Shown: piece by piece, positions 17,014 through 25,251 of the stretch
Layout: the number at the start of each line of letters is the position of its first letter
Position numbering within the stretch: position 1 is the stretch's first letter
Assembly: GCF_000948395.1 (NCBI RefSeq)
Contig: NZ_JYFN01000015.1
Span: forward strand, 26,049-77,455
From: Frankia torreyi
Lineage (GTDB): Bacteria; Actinomycetota; Actinomycetes; Frankiales; Frankiaceae
Direction of reading: 5' to 3'
Length of the DNA: 51,407 nucleotides
Notes under the pieces: model-generated
The model's input: only the letters and a program-made list of their open reading frames with translations
What the model was told of the DNA's origin: nothing
Databases searched by the model: none
Made by a program: the position numbers and the translations under genes

Positions 17014-17325
17014 ATGGACGACGACGGGTCGGGACCGGCAGAGCCCGGCGGCGAGAGCGCTCGGATCACCCTGCTCACCCGGGTGGGCTGTCATCTGTGC
17101 GACACCGCGCGGGCCGCGATCGCGCGGGTGGCGGAGCAGGAGGGGGTCGGGTGGCGCGAGGCGGATGTCGATGCCGATCCGCGGTTGGCCGACGAGTACG
17201 GCGACCGGGTGCCGGTCATCCTGGTCGATGGCCGAGAGCACGGTTACTGGCGGGTAGAGGAGGACCGGCTGCGGCGGGCGCTGGCCGGACGCCGGTGGTC
17301 GTTGCGTTCCGGCGGGGGTCGCTGA
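17014..17325 (+). CDS. Glutaredoxin-like thiol-disulfide protein (DUF836 type)
   Basis: A 103-residue protein with a thioredoxin-like fold and a redox motif CHLC in LLTRVGCHLCDTARAAI, followed by a cis-Pro region DRVPVILVDG. It matches mycobacterial Rv0508, which also sits just before the heme genes. It probably serves as a small cytoplasmic thiol reductant; partner unknown. ATG 17014 has no Shine-Dalgarno, but a good -10 element TACCAT (17002-17007) lies six bases upstream, so the transcript may be leaderless. Divergent from the BldN-type gene. Confidence 0.8.
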   Translation: MDDDGSGPAEPGGESARITLLTRVGCHLCDTARAAIARVAEQEGVGWREADVDADPRLADEYGDRVPVILVDGREHGYWRVEEDRLRRALAGRRWSLRSGGGR

Positions 17326-17350
17326 TCCGCTGGTTGGGCTCTCCCCGGCA

Positions 17351-17372
17351 CTTCGTGAATCCCTTCACGAAG
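17351..17372. promoter_or_regulatory. Rex operator (ROP) in the rex-hem promoter
   Basis: A perfect 22-bp palindrome with 9-bp arms CTTCGTGAA and TTCACGAAG around TCCC. The core CGTGAATCCCTTCACG matches the Streptomyces Rex site TGTGAAnnnnTTCACA except at the outermost pair. A -10 element TACACT follows at 17376-17381, so the operator covers the -35/spacer of the promoter for rex-hemA-hemC-hemD. It predicts autorepression relieved when NADH rises. Confidence 0.88.
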
Positions 17373-17495
17373 TCGTACACTGCCCGTCGACAGCCGACTT
17401 GTGGCGCCGGCAACCGCATGCGGAGGGTCGGCGGGGCCACGGATTCGGGCGCACAGCTCCGGGCGGCGACGCGCGCCCACAGATCGGAGCCGCGG

Positions 17496-18725
17496 ATGAG
17501 CCAGCCCCGGCGTCGCCCAGCGGTGATCCGGCGACGAGCCCGCAGTGAACCGCATTCCGGCCGCTCCGTGGTGCCGGAGGCCACGGTCGCCCGGCTGCCC
17601 CTCTACCTCCGGGTACTGACCACGCTCGCGGAGGGCGGGGTTCACACTGTGTCTTCGGACACCCTGGCCGCCGCTGCCGGTGTCACCCCGGCGAAGGTCC
17701 GTAAGGACCTGTCTCACCTCGGTTCCTACGGGACGCGGGGCGTCGGTTACGAGGTCGACGTCCTGCTTGACTGCATCGCCGCGAAGCTCGGCCTCACCGA
17801 GGACCGCTCGGTGGTGCTCGTCGGTGTCGGCAACCTCGGTCATGCGCTCGCCGGCTACGGCGGGTTCCACGCCCGCGGCTTCCGTATCGTGGCTTTGGTC
17901 GACGCGGATCCGGACCGGGTCGGCGAACGGGTCGGCGCGGTGATCGTCCGTCCCGTTGACGAGCTGGAGCGGGTCATCGCCGAGTGTACGGTCACGATCG
18001 GCGTGATCTGCACTCCGGCCGCCGCGGCGCAACAGGTGTGTGACCGACTGGTCGCCGCGGGGGTCACGAGCATTCTCAACTTCGCCCCCACGGTGCTGTC
18101 GGTGCCGGAAGGGGTAGACGTGCGTAAGGTCGACCTCGCCGTGGAACTTCAGATCCTTTCGTTCCATGAGGCACGGAAGCGTCCATCCGCGCCCCGCGAG
18201 GGGTCGCCCGGTGGGCCGACGCTCGCCGGCCCCGGCGTCGCGGTGGGCCCCGACGGGGCGTCGCCGCACAGCGCGTGGCCCGACCGGGCCCGCCAGGCAC
18301 CGCCGGGGCTTCCCAGCGTCGGGCCCGCGGCGGATGGGCGCTCGGCCGGTGAGGTGCCGGCCGGTGAGGTGCCTGCCGGTGAGGTCCCGGGGCGCGGCGG
18401 TGAGACGTCCCTCGCGGTGGGCGCGGACGGGGCGAGCACGGACGAGTTGACGCCTCGAACAGACAGGGTGAGGACCGAGACGGATGAGGTCGTGCGGGTG
18501 ACTCGTCAAGCCGGACAGACGCGGCCGGCGCAGGCGGTTCGTCAGGTCGGGCCGGTCCGGGAGAGCCGGGCCGGGCAGCCGGCACCGCACCGGGCCCACG
18601 TCGGTGAGCCGTCCCCGCCGACCCGCGGCACCCCGCCGGGCGCGGACGCACTGCTCGCCGGCGACCGCCGGCGGGGCTTGGCCGGGGGGTTCGCACAGGG
18701 TCTGGCGGGGGGTGGGGTGTCGTGA
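17496..18725 (+). CDS. rex: Redox-sensing transcriptional repressor Rex, with extended tail
   Basis: Rex represses respiratory genes and releases DNA on binding NADH. The winged helix (about 28-100) shows [20 protein letters not shown] and [20 protein letters not shown]; the Rossmann domain has [32 protein letters not shown] and the conserved [20 protein letters not shown] and [17 protein letters not shown]. Residues about 226-409 are a low-complexity tail absent from typical Rex proteins (about 210-255 residues), including GEVPA repeats. ATG 17496 is chosen by homology. The stop overlaps hemA by 4 bp. A Rex operator lies upstream at 17351-17372. Confidence 0.93.
   Translation: MSQPRRRPAVIRRRARSEPHSGRSVVPEATVARLPLYLRVLTTLAEGGVHTVSSDTLAAAAGVTPAKVRKDLSHLGSYGTRGVGYEVDVLLDCIAAKLGLTEDRSVVLVGVGNLGHALAGYGGFHARGFRIVALVDADPDRVGERVGAVIVRPVDELERVIAECTVTIGVICTPAAAAQQVCDRLVAAGVTSILNFAPTVLSVPEGVDVRKVDLAVELQILSFHEARKRPSAPREGSPGGPTLAGPGVAVGPDGASPHSAWPDRARQAPPGLPSVGPAADGRSAGEVPAGEVPAGEVPGRGGETSLAVGADGASTDELTPRTDRVRTETDEVVRVTRQAGQTRPAQAVRQVGPVRESRAGQPAPHRAHVGEPSPPTRGTPPGADALLAGDRRRGLAGGFAQGLAGGGVS
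18345..18389 (+). repeat. 15-bp minisatellite, three units, Rex tail
   Basis: Three in-frame units GCCGGTGAGGTGCCG / ...CCT / ...GTCCCG encode AGEVP repeated in the unconserved C-terminal tail of Rex. Confidence 0.85.
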
Positions 18726-20134
18726 GCCTGCTGGTGGTGGGCCTCAACCATCGGACTGCCCCGACCTCCCTGCTCGAGCAGGCGTCGGTGTCCGGCGATG
18801 ACACCCCGAAGGTCCTGCACGATCTCGCCGCCGCGGCGCACGTCACCGAGGCGGTCGTGCTCTCGACCTGCAACCGGACCGAGATCTACGCCGACGTCGA
18901 GACCTTCCACGGCGGTGTGGCCGACATCTCCGACCAGCTCAGCCGGATCTGCGGGATCGATCTCGGTGATCTGGCCGGACATCTGTATGTCCACCACGAC
19001 GCCCGCGCGGTCGGCCACCTGTTCTCAGTGGTCTGTGGGTTGGACTCGATGCTCGTCGGCGAGTCGCAGATCCTCGGGCAGGTGCGCGGCGCGTTCCGGG
19101 CCGGGCAGTCGGCCGGGGTCGCGGGCAGCGCGCTGTCCGGGCTGTTCCAGGCGGCGCTGCGGGTCGGCAAGCGGGCCCACTCCGAGACGTCGATCGACGC
19201 CGCCGGCGCCTCGATCGTCGCGGTGGGCATCCGGCTGGCCGCCTCCAGCCTGGGGATCCTCAGCGAGGTGCCGGCCGTGCCGGTCGCGCCACCGGGCGGG
19301 TCCGCAGGCGAGCTCGGGGGCGCCGCGATGCTCGCGGCGCCCGTGGCCGAGCCGCCGCCGCTGGCGGGCGCCCGGGTGCTGCTCATCGGCGCCGGCGCGG
19401 TCGGATCGCTGGCCGCGCAGACCGCCCGCCGGGCCGGCGCCGCGGAGATCGTGATCGCGAACCGGACCCCGGCCCGGGCGGCCCGGGTCGCCGAGATGCA
19501 CGACGGCCGGGCCGTCGGCCTGGCCGACCTCCCGCACGAGATCCTCATGGCCGACCTGGTGATCTCCTCGACCGGCGCCACCGGTCTCGTCGTCGAGCAC
19601 GACCTCGTCGCCGCCACGCTGCCCGGGCGGGGCGGGCGACCGCTGGTGTTCCTCGACCTGGCCCTGCCGCACGACATCGACCCGGGCGTGCGCGTCCTGC
19701 CCGGGGTGAGCCTGATCGACCTGGAGACGCTGCGGGTCGCGCTCGACGGCGCCCAGGTGGCGCACGACGTGGAGGCGGTCCGCGCCCTGGTCTCCACCGA
19801 GGTCGCGGGCTTCCTCGACCGCCGCCGCGCGGGCCGGGTCGCGCCGACCGTGGTCGCCCTGCGGGCACACGCCGACTCCGTCGTGCACGGCGAGCTTGCC
19901 CGGTTGCACTCCCGCCTGCCCGACCTCGACGATCGAGAGTGGGAACTGGTGGAGGGCGCGGTCCGCCGCGTCGTCGACAAGCTGCTGCACGCCCCGACCG
20001 TGCGGGTGCAGCAGCTCGCCGGGGCGCCCGGGGGCGATTCCTACGCCGAGGCCCTGCGGGAACTTTTCGATCTTCCGCGCGAGGTGCCCGCCGTGGTGTC
20101 CGCGCCTGACCTTGATCTTGTGGAGCGTTCGTGA
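18722..20134 (+). CDS. hemA: Glutamyl-tRNA reductase
   Basis: HemA reduces glutamyl-tRNA(Glu) to glutamate-1-semialdehyde with NADPH, the first committed step of the C5 heme route. The 470-residue protein starts [20 protein letters not shown], with catalytic Cys in [15 protein letters not shown] and the signature [17 protein letters not shown]. The NADP domain has [20 protein letters not shown] and [11 protein letters not shown], and the dimer helix follows from about 360. An Ala/Pro/Gly-rich insert (about 185-218) precedes the NADP domain. GTG 18722 overlaps the rex stop. It works with HemL, encoded at 36127-37485. Confidence 0.96.
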   Translation: MSLLVVGLNHRTAPTSLLEQASVSGDDTPKVLHDLAAAAHVTEAVVLSTCNRTEIYADVETFHGGVADISDQLSRICGIDLGDLAGHLYVHHDARAVGHLFSVVCGLDSMLVGESQILGQVRGAFRAGQSAGVAGSALSGLFQAALRVGKRAHSETSIDAAGASIVAVGIRLAASSLGILSEVPAVPVAPPGGSAGELGGAAMLAAPVAEPPPLAGARVLLIGAGAVGSLAAQTARRAGAAEIVIANRTPARAARVAEMHDGRAVGLADLPHEILMADLVISSTGATGLVVEHDLVAATLPGRGGRPLVFLDLALPHDIDPGVRVLPGVSLIDLETLRVALDGAQVAHDVEAVRALVSTEVAGFLDRRRAGRVAPTVVALRAHADSVVHGELARLHSRLPDLDDREWELVEGAVRRVVDKLLHAPTVRVQQLAGAPGGDSYAEALRELFDLPREVPAVVSAPDLDLVERS

Positions 20135-21339
20135 CGGCGATGGAGCCGACCAGTACCGAGACCGATGCGACGGCCCGGGGCGCGACGCTGCGCGCCCGGT
20201 TTGCGGGTCGCCGGCTACGGCTGGGGACGCGCCGCTCCGCGCTGGCCCTGGCCCAGTCCGGCATGATCGCCGCGCAGTTGCGGGAGAGGGTGGGCTGCGC
20301 GGTCGACCTCGTCCCGATCGTAACCGTAGGTGACCGGTCGTCCGCGGAGATAAGCCAGATCGGCGGGACCGGCGTGTTCGTCAGCGCGTTGCGCGACGCC
20401 CTGCTGGCCGGCGAGATCGACCTCGCCGTGCACTCCCTGAAGGACCTGCCGACGGCCACCCCGCCCGGCCTCGTGCTCGCCGCCGTTCCGACCCGGGAGG
20501 ACACCCGGGACGTGCTCGTCTCGCCCAGCGGGCGGGGGCTCGCCGAGCTCGGACCGGGCACCCGGGTCGCGACCGGCGCGCCGCGCCGCGCCGCCCAGTT
20601 GCGGGCCCTCGGACTCGGGTTCGACGTGGTCGCGATCCGCGGCAACGTCGACACCCGGCTGAAGAAGGCCATCGACGGCGAGGTCGACGCCGTCGTCCTC
20701 GCGTACGCGGGACTGGCGCGACTGGACCGCCTGGACGCCGTCACGGAGATTCTCGACCCCGAGGTCATGCTGCCGGCGCCCGGCCAGGGTGCGCTGGCGG
20801 TCGAGTGCGCCGCAGCGGCCGGGCTCAGGCTGGCCGGACCGGCCCGCGCGCTGGTGGCCGCGGGCGGGGATGCTGGGGGTGTCGGAGACGCTGCGGGCGG
20901 GGATGACGAGCGCGACGGACGGGGCCGGGGTCCGGATCTGGGACGGAACGGTGGCCAAACGCGGTCAGATCATGGTCAGCCCGTCGATGGTGGCCTTGCC
21001 GAGCTGCTACGGTTTGTGCTCGATGACGCATCGTCGTCCGTCGCGGTCAGAGCGGAACGCGCGTTTCTCGCTGGGATCGAGGCTGGATGTACCGCCCCGG
21101 TCGGCGCTTTGGCAGTGGCAGAGCCTGCGCCGGCGGCGGCCGTCGGCACTGTGGCACCGGCCGGCGATGCGTCCCCCGCGGGTCGACTGCGCCTGCGGGC
21201 GGTCGTCGCCGCGCCGGATGGCAGCACCGTCCTCCGGCGTGACGTGACCGGGTCCGCCGTCGACCCGGAGGCGCTCGGGCAGCGCCTCGCGGACGACCTG
21301 CTGTCCGCCGGAGCACACTCGCTGATGGGAATTCGCTGA
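20131..21339 (+). CDS. hemC: Porphobilinogen deaminase (hydroxymethylbilane synthase)
   Basis: HemC polymerises four porphobilinogen units to hydroxymethylbilane. Visible motifs: [87 protein letters not shown] and the dipyrromethane-cofactor Cys in [17 protein letters not shown]. At 402 residues it is longer than the usual ~310 because of a Gly/Asp-rich insert of roughly 55-60 residues (about 229-288) between the GQGALAVE strand and the last domain, and a Pro/Ala linker near 335-350. GTG 20131 overlaps the hemA stop by 4 bp. Confidence 0.95.
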   Translation: MTAMEPTSTETDATARGATLRARFAGRRLRLGTRRSALALAQSGMIAAQLRERVGCAVDLVPIVTVGDRSSAEISQIGGTGVFVSALRDALLAGEIDLAVHSLKDLPTATPPGLVLAAVPTREDTRDVLVSPSGRGLAELGPGTRVATGAPRRAAQLRALGLGFDVVAIRGNVDTRLKKAIDGEVDAVVLAYAGLARLDRLDAVTEILDPEVMLPAPGQGALAVECAAAAGLRLAGPARALVAAGGDAGGVGDAAGGDDERDGRGRGPDLGRNGGQTRSDHGQPVDGGLAELLRFVLDDASSSVAVRAERAFLAGIEAGCTAPVGALAVAEPAPAAAVGTVAPAGDASPAGRLRLRAVVAAPDGSTVLRRDVTGSAVDPEALGQRLADDLLSAGAHSLMGIR

Positions 21340-21341
21340 GC

Positions 21342-23162
21342 ATGGCCACCCGACGCACGAAGAAGCCTGTCTCCCCGGTCGCACTCGTGGGTGCCGGCCC
21401 CCGTGACCCGGGCCTGCTGACCGTCCTCGCGGTCGAGACCCTCTCGTCGGCCGACCTCGTCGTCGCCGACCCCGACGTCGCACCCGCCGTCGTGGAGAAC
21501 CTCTCCGCCGAGGTGCTGCGCATCGGGGACCTGGAGGCGTCCAAGCCGGTCCGCGACGCCGAGGCGGCGACCGCCGCGGTGGTCAGCCGGGCCCGCGCCG
21601 GGGACAGGGTCGTCCGGCTCTACGCGTCGGACCCGTGGCTGACCCGCATCGGTGCCGCCGACGCCCAGGCGCTCGCGAAGGCCAAGATCCCCTATCGGGT
21701 CGTGCCCGGAGTCCTCACGGGCGCCGCGGTGGCCACCTACGCCGGCGTCGCGCCCGGCTCGCCGATCACCTTCGCCAGCACGTCGGGTGTCTTCTCCTCG
21801 TCGGGGACGCTCCCGGCGCCCTCGCCGTTCGGTGCGGGCGAACCCGTCGGCCCGCTGACCGGCCCGCCCTTCGGCGCCGGCCGGCTCGGCGCTCGTCCGA
21901 TGACCGGGCTCGGCGGCGGCCTCGGTGGCGGGCTGGGCGCCGGCTTCGGGTCGCCGCTGGGGCTGGGCAGCCCCGGCGGGTTCGGTGGGTTCGGCGCGCC
22001 GGTTCCCTCGCCCGGCGACGTCGACTGGGCCGCGCTCGCCCAGACGCCCGGCACGCTCGTGGTCACCGCGGCGCCGACCGAGGTCGGCAAGGTCGCGGCG
22101 GCCCTGGTGGAGCACGGCCGGCCCGGTGACACCCCGATCGCGGTGACCGTCGACGGCACCACCACCGACCAGCGCACCGTCACCTCGACCCTCGACCGGG
22201 TCGAGGCGGACGTCGCGCCGTTGCTGACCGCCGCCCCCGCACCCATCACCCAGGTCGTCCTCTCCGTCGGTGCCGTCGTCGCCACCCGGACGAAGCTGTC
22301 CTGGTGGGAGACCCGGGCACTGTTCGGCTGGACGGTGCTGGTGCCGCGGACCAAGGAGCAGGCGGCGACGCTGTCCGACCTGCTGCGCTCGCACGGCGCG
22401 AGCCCGCTTGAGGTGCCGACGATCGCCGTCGAGCCGCCGCGGACCGCCGCCCCGATGGAACGCGCGATCACCGGCCTGGTCTCCGGGCGCTACCAGTGGG
22501 TCGCCTTCACCTCCGTCAACGCCGTGCGTGCGGTGCAGGAGAAGGTCGAGGAGCGCAGCCTGGACGCCCGCGCCTTCGCCGGGGTCAAGGTGGCGGCGAT
22601 CGGCGAGGCAACCGCCGAGGCCCTGCGCGCCTTCGGGATCCGTCCCGACCTCGTCCCCTCCGGGCAGCAGTCCAGCGAGGGCCTGCTGGAGGACTGGCCG
22701 GAGTACGACGAGTCGCTCGACCTGCTCGACCGGGTGCTGCTGCCGCGGGCCGACATCGCCACCGAGACGCTGGTCGCCGGCCTGAAGGACCGCGGCTGGC
22801 AGGTCGACGACGTGACCGCCTACCGCACGGTCCGGGCCGCCCCGCCGCCCGCCCCGATCCGCGAGGCGCTCAAGGGGGGCAGGGTCGACGCCGTCGTGTT
22901 CACCTCCTCGTCCACCGTGCGCAACCTCGTCGGCATCGCCGGCAAGCCGCACGAGACCACGGTGATCGCCGTCATCGGCCCCGCCACCGCGGCGACCGCC
23001 CAGGAACTCGGGCTGCGCGTCGACGTGCAGGCGCCGGAGGCGTCCATCCCGGCCCTGGTCGGGGCGCTCGCCGAGTTCGCCGCCGAGCATCGTGAGGAGC
23101 TGGGCAAGATCGGTCCGCTGGCGGCCCGCCTGCCCAAGCCGCGCCGCGGCTCGCGGCGGTAG
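21342..23162 (+). CDS. hemD: Fused uroporphyrinogen-III methylase-like / uroporphyrinogen-III synthase
   Basis: This 606-residue fusion has a SUMT/CobA-like N-terminal domain (about 10-310) and a HemD domain (about 320-590). The HemD part shows ALFGWTVLVPRTKEQAATLS, WVAFTSVNAVRAVQ, VDDVTAYRTVR and AVVFTSSSTVRNLVGIAGKP and should close hydroxymethylbilane to uroporphyrinogen III. In the methylase part GxGPGDP is altered to GAGPRDPGLLTV and the GGDPFVFGRG loop is missing (VRLYASDPWLTRI), so methylation is doubtful; Streptomyces orthologues diverge similarly. A Gly/Phe/Pro-rich insert lies at about 155-225. It begins two bases after the hemC stop. Confidence 0.92.
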   Translation: MATRRTKKPVSPVALVGAGPRDPGLLTVLAVETLSSADLVVADPDVAPAVVENLSAEVLRIGDLEASKPVRDAEAATAAVVSRARAGDRVVRLYASDPWLTRIGAADAQALAKAKIPYRVVPGVLTGAAVATYAGVAPGSPITFASTSGVFSSSGTLPAPSPFGAGEPVGPLTGPPFGAGRLGARPMTGLGGGLGGGLGAGFGSPLGLGSPGGFGGFGAPVPSPGDVDWAALAQTPGTLVVTAAPTEVGKVAAALVEHGRPGDTPIAVTVDGTTTDQRTVTSTLDRVEADVAPLLTAAPAPITQVVLSVGAVVATRTKLSWWETRALFGWTVLVPRTKEQAATLSDLLRSHGASPLEVPTIAVEPPRTAAPMERAITGLVSGRYQWVAFTSVNAVRAVQEKVEERSLDARAFAGVKVAAIGEATAEALRAFGIRPDLVPSGQQSSEGLLEDWPEYDESLDLLDRVLLPRADIATETLVAGLKDRGWQVDDVTAYRTVRAAPPPAPIREALKGGRVDAVVFTSSSTVRNLVGIAGKPHETTVIAVIGPATAATAQELGLRVDVQAPEASIPALVGALAEFAAEHREELGKIGPLAARLPKPRRGSRR

Positions 23163-23181
23163 GCCGGCATCTTCCTGGCCT

Positions 23182-23222
23182 TTGTCCACAGGGTTATGCG
23201 TCCCAGGTGCCCCTGTGGACAG
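23182..23222. promoter_or_regulatory. Inverted pair of DnaA-box-like 9-mers / hairpin
   Basis: Between hemD and hemB a perfect 10-bp inverted repeat GTCCACAGGG (23184-23193) / CCCTGTGGAC (23211-23220) encloses 17 bp. The left arm includes TTGTCCACA (23182-23190), identical to the actinobacterial DnaA-box consensus; the right arm includes CTGTCCACA on the minus strand (23214-23222), one base off. It could equally be a hemD terminator hairpin, though no T-tract follows. Confidence 0.5.
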
Positions 23223-23292
23223 GTGGGAGGGCCGCAGCGGCAGGGCGGGTAGCGTCGGCGTGGGCCGGCCGTCGTCGAGAGGTGCGGGGCTG

Positions 23293-24372
23293 ATGAGCGG
23301 GATAGCGGGAGCGCGGGGCGCCGGCAGCGCGGGAGCGGGAATCCCCGGTCCGGGGAACCCGGGGTCGGGCGGTTCGGGGCCGGCCGGGTTTCCGGCGGTG
23401 CGCCCCCGTCGGCTGCGCCGCTCGCCCGCCCTGCGCCGGCTGGTGTCGAACGTACGGCTGCACCCGGCGGACCTGGTCCTGCCGATGTTCGTCAAGGAGG
23501 GCGTGGACCAGCCGGTTCCCCTGACCTCGATGCCCGGCGTCGTTCAGCACACCCGCTCGTCGTTGCTCAAGGCCGCCGTCGAGGCGGTCGAGGCCGGGGT
23601 CGGCGGGCTGATCCTGTTCGGCGTGCCGGCGGCGAAGGACGCCCGCGGCTCGGCCGCCGACGACCCCGCCGGGATCGTCCAGCTCGCGCTGGCCGACCTG
23701 GTCGCCGAGGTCGGCGGGGACATCGTGCTGATGACCGACCTGTGCCTGGACGAGTGCACCGACCATGGCCACTGCGGACTGTTGACCGATGCCGGCGAGG
23801 TGGACAACGACGCCACCCTGGCGCGTTACGCCTCGATCGCCGTGGCGCAGGCCCGCGCCGGCGCCGAGGTCGTCGCGCCGAGCGGGATGATGGACGGCCA
23901 GGTCGGCGCGATCCGGGCGGCGCTGGACGCCGAGGGCTTCACCGACCTGCCGATCCTCGCCTACTCGGCGAAGTACGCCTCGGCGTTCTACGGTCCGTTC
24001 CGCGAGGCGGCCGAGTGCGCTCCCCAGTTCGGTGACCGCACCGGCTACCAGCAGGATCCGGCGCGCTCGGTGGCCGAGGCGCTGCGCGAGGTGGCGCTGG
24101 ACCTCGCCGAGGGCGCCGACGCCGTGATGGTCAAGCCGGCGCTGGCCTACCTGGACGTGCTGCGCGCGGTCGCGGACACCGTGGATGTGCCCGTCGCCGC
24201 CTACCAGGTGTCCGGCGAGTACGCGATGGTCGAGGCCGCCGCCGCCGCGGGATGGATCGACCGGGACCGGGCGATCGCCGAGACGCTGACCGCGATCTCC
24301 CGCGCCGGCGCCGACATCATCCTCACCTACTGGGCCGTCGAGGTCGCCCGCGGCCTGGCCGCTCCCCGCTGA
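23293..24372 (+). CDS. hemB: Delta-aminolevulinic acid dehydratase (porphobilinogen synthase)
   Basis: HemB condenses two 5-aminolevulinates to porphobilinogen. Motifs: ADLVLPMFVKEGVDQPVPLT, the zinc-binding Cys cluster DLCLDECTDHGHCG, APSGMMDGQVGAIRAALD, the first Schiff-base region ILAYSAKYASAFYGPFREAA and the active-site lysine in DAVMVKPALAYLDVLR. The 359-residue protein has about 35 extra Gly/Ala-rich residues at its N-terminus with ATG 23293; GTG 23399 would give a conventional length. It is separated from hemD by 130 bp, so may have its own promoter. Gene order rex-hemACD-hemB is as in Streptomyces and mycobacteria. Confidence 0.95.
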   Translation: MSGIAGARGAGSAGAGIPGPGNPGSGGSGPAGFPAVRPRRLRRSPALRRLVSNVRLHPADLVLPMFVKEGVDQPVPLTSMPGVVQHTRSSLLKAAVEAVEAGVGGLILFGVPAAKDARGSAADDPAGIVQLALADLVAEVGGDIVLMTDLCLDECTDHGHCGLLTDAGEVDNDATLARYASIAVAQARAGAEVVAPSGMMDGQVGAIRAALDAEGFTDLPILAYSAKYASAFYGPFREAAECAPQFGDRTGYQQDPARSVAEALREVALDLAEGADAVMVKPALAYLDVLRAVADTVDVPVAAYQVSGEYAMVEAAAAAGWIDRDRAIAETLTAISRAGADIILTYWAVEVARGLAAPR

Positions 24373-24989
24373 CCCCCTCCCCCCGCACCCGTCCACAGCC
24401 CAGCCCCCAGCGGCGGCCTTCCGCCTGCTGCCCGGAAAGATCAATCGCCCGTCGAGGGCTCCGGGATTGCGGGGTGCTCGACGATCGGGCTGGTGAGGGC
24501 GCGGGCGGCCGGATGGTGCCGGGCGCCGAGCGGCGGCGCGTCGATGTGAGGCTTGTCCGGCGTGCGTCGATGGTGGCGCCGGGCAAGCGACTCGACCGGC
24601 CCGCGGCGGGTGGCCGGCGCGAGCCGCGGGTCGCCGGGCCGCGCACCGCCGGCGTTCGCCCAGGCCACCGGGCGGTCATCCCCGTCCGGGGGATCACCCC
24701 GCTAGGCGCGGCCGGCGCTCGATGGCTGGTCAGGGGCGTCACCGGGCGGCGTGGGCCGGGGCGGTTCTTGCCGCGGTCGGCGGGCGGGGGCGCTCGGGAG
24801 GCAGGGGCGGGGCGGAGCCTCTCGGCCAGGGGTTGCGGGTTCGCGTCCAGGTCTGCTCCCGTGACTTCCGTCGCCGTCTCGCAGATACCCCCTGGGGGTA
24901 GTTGTGTGCCATACGGGGGAGGGGTATCTTCGGGCTGCCGGGCGGACCCGCCCGGCCTGTGGACAGTGGCTGAGGAGACGAGGACCGCG
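24373..24989. other. Intergenic region hemB to copZ
   Basis: A 617-bp gap. The first 450 bp show no supported gene: open frames exist on both strands but are compositional shadows with no recognisable domain. The last 110 bp hold a copper-type operator and promoter (24886-24930) and one DnaA-box-like 9-mer, CTGTCCACA on the minus strand at 24958-24966. Confidence 0.6.
24886..24930 (+). promoter_or_regulatory. Copper-responsive promoter with CsoR-type operator
   Basis: A perfect palindrome TACCCCCTGGGGGTA lies at 24886-24900. Directly after it are a -35-like TTGTGT (24902-24907) and a -10-like TATCTT (24925-24930) with a 17-bp spacer, and the spacer contains a second G-tract motif ATACGGGGGAGGGGTAT (24911-24927). 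G/C-tract palindromes with TAC/GTA ends are typical of CsoR-family copper operators in actinobacteria. No csoR gene is in the window, so the regulator would be encoded elsewhere. Confidence 0.7.
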
Positions 24990-25202
24990 ATGACCGCGAC
25001 CGCCTACACCGTGACCGGGATGACCTGCGAGCACTGCGCCCGCTCGGTCACCGAGGAGCTGGAGCGGCTACCCGAGGTGTCCAGCGTCGCGGTGGATCTC
25101 GCGGGTGGTCAGGTCACGGTCGTGAGCGACGGGGCGCTGGCGGACGGCGCGGTCCGCGAGGCCGTGGCCGAGGCCGGTTTCGAACTGGTCGGCCGGGCCT
25201 GA
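24990..25202 (+). CDS. copZ: Copper chaperone CopZ (heavy-metal-associated domain)
   Basis: A 70-residue single HMA domain with the metal-binding motif GMTCEHC (Cys13, Cys16) and a ferredoxin-like pattern ending [11 protein letters not shown]. It carries Cu(I) in the cytoplasm and hands it to the P-type ATPase encoded 49 bp downstream. ATG 24990 follows GAGGAGACGAGG. The promoter with a G-tract palindrome at 24886-24930 probably drives both genes. Confidence 0.92.
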   Translation: MTATAYTVTGMTCEHCARSVTEELERLPEVSSVAVDLAGGQVTVVSDGALADGAVREAVAEAGFELVGRA

Positions 25203-25251
25203 CGAGTCCACGGGCAGTGCGTCGCCGGGCGGACCGGGGGAGGGGAAGCGC

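Noticed and set aside
24373-24880. Open frames on both strands in the hemB-copZ gap
   Set aside because: They are explained by high GC; composition is Arg/Pro/Gly-rich, no domain is recognisable and no ribosome site fits.
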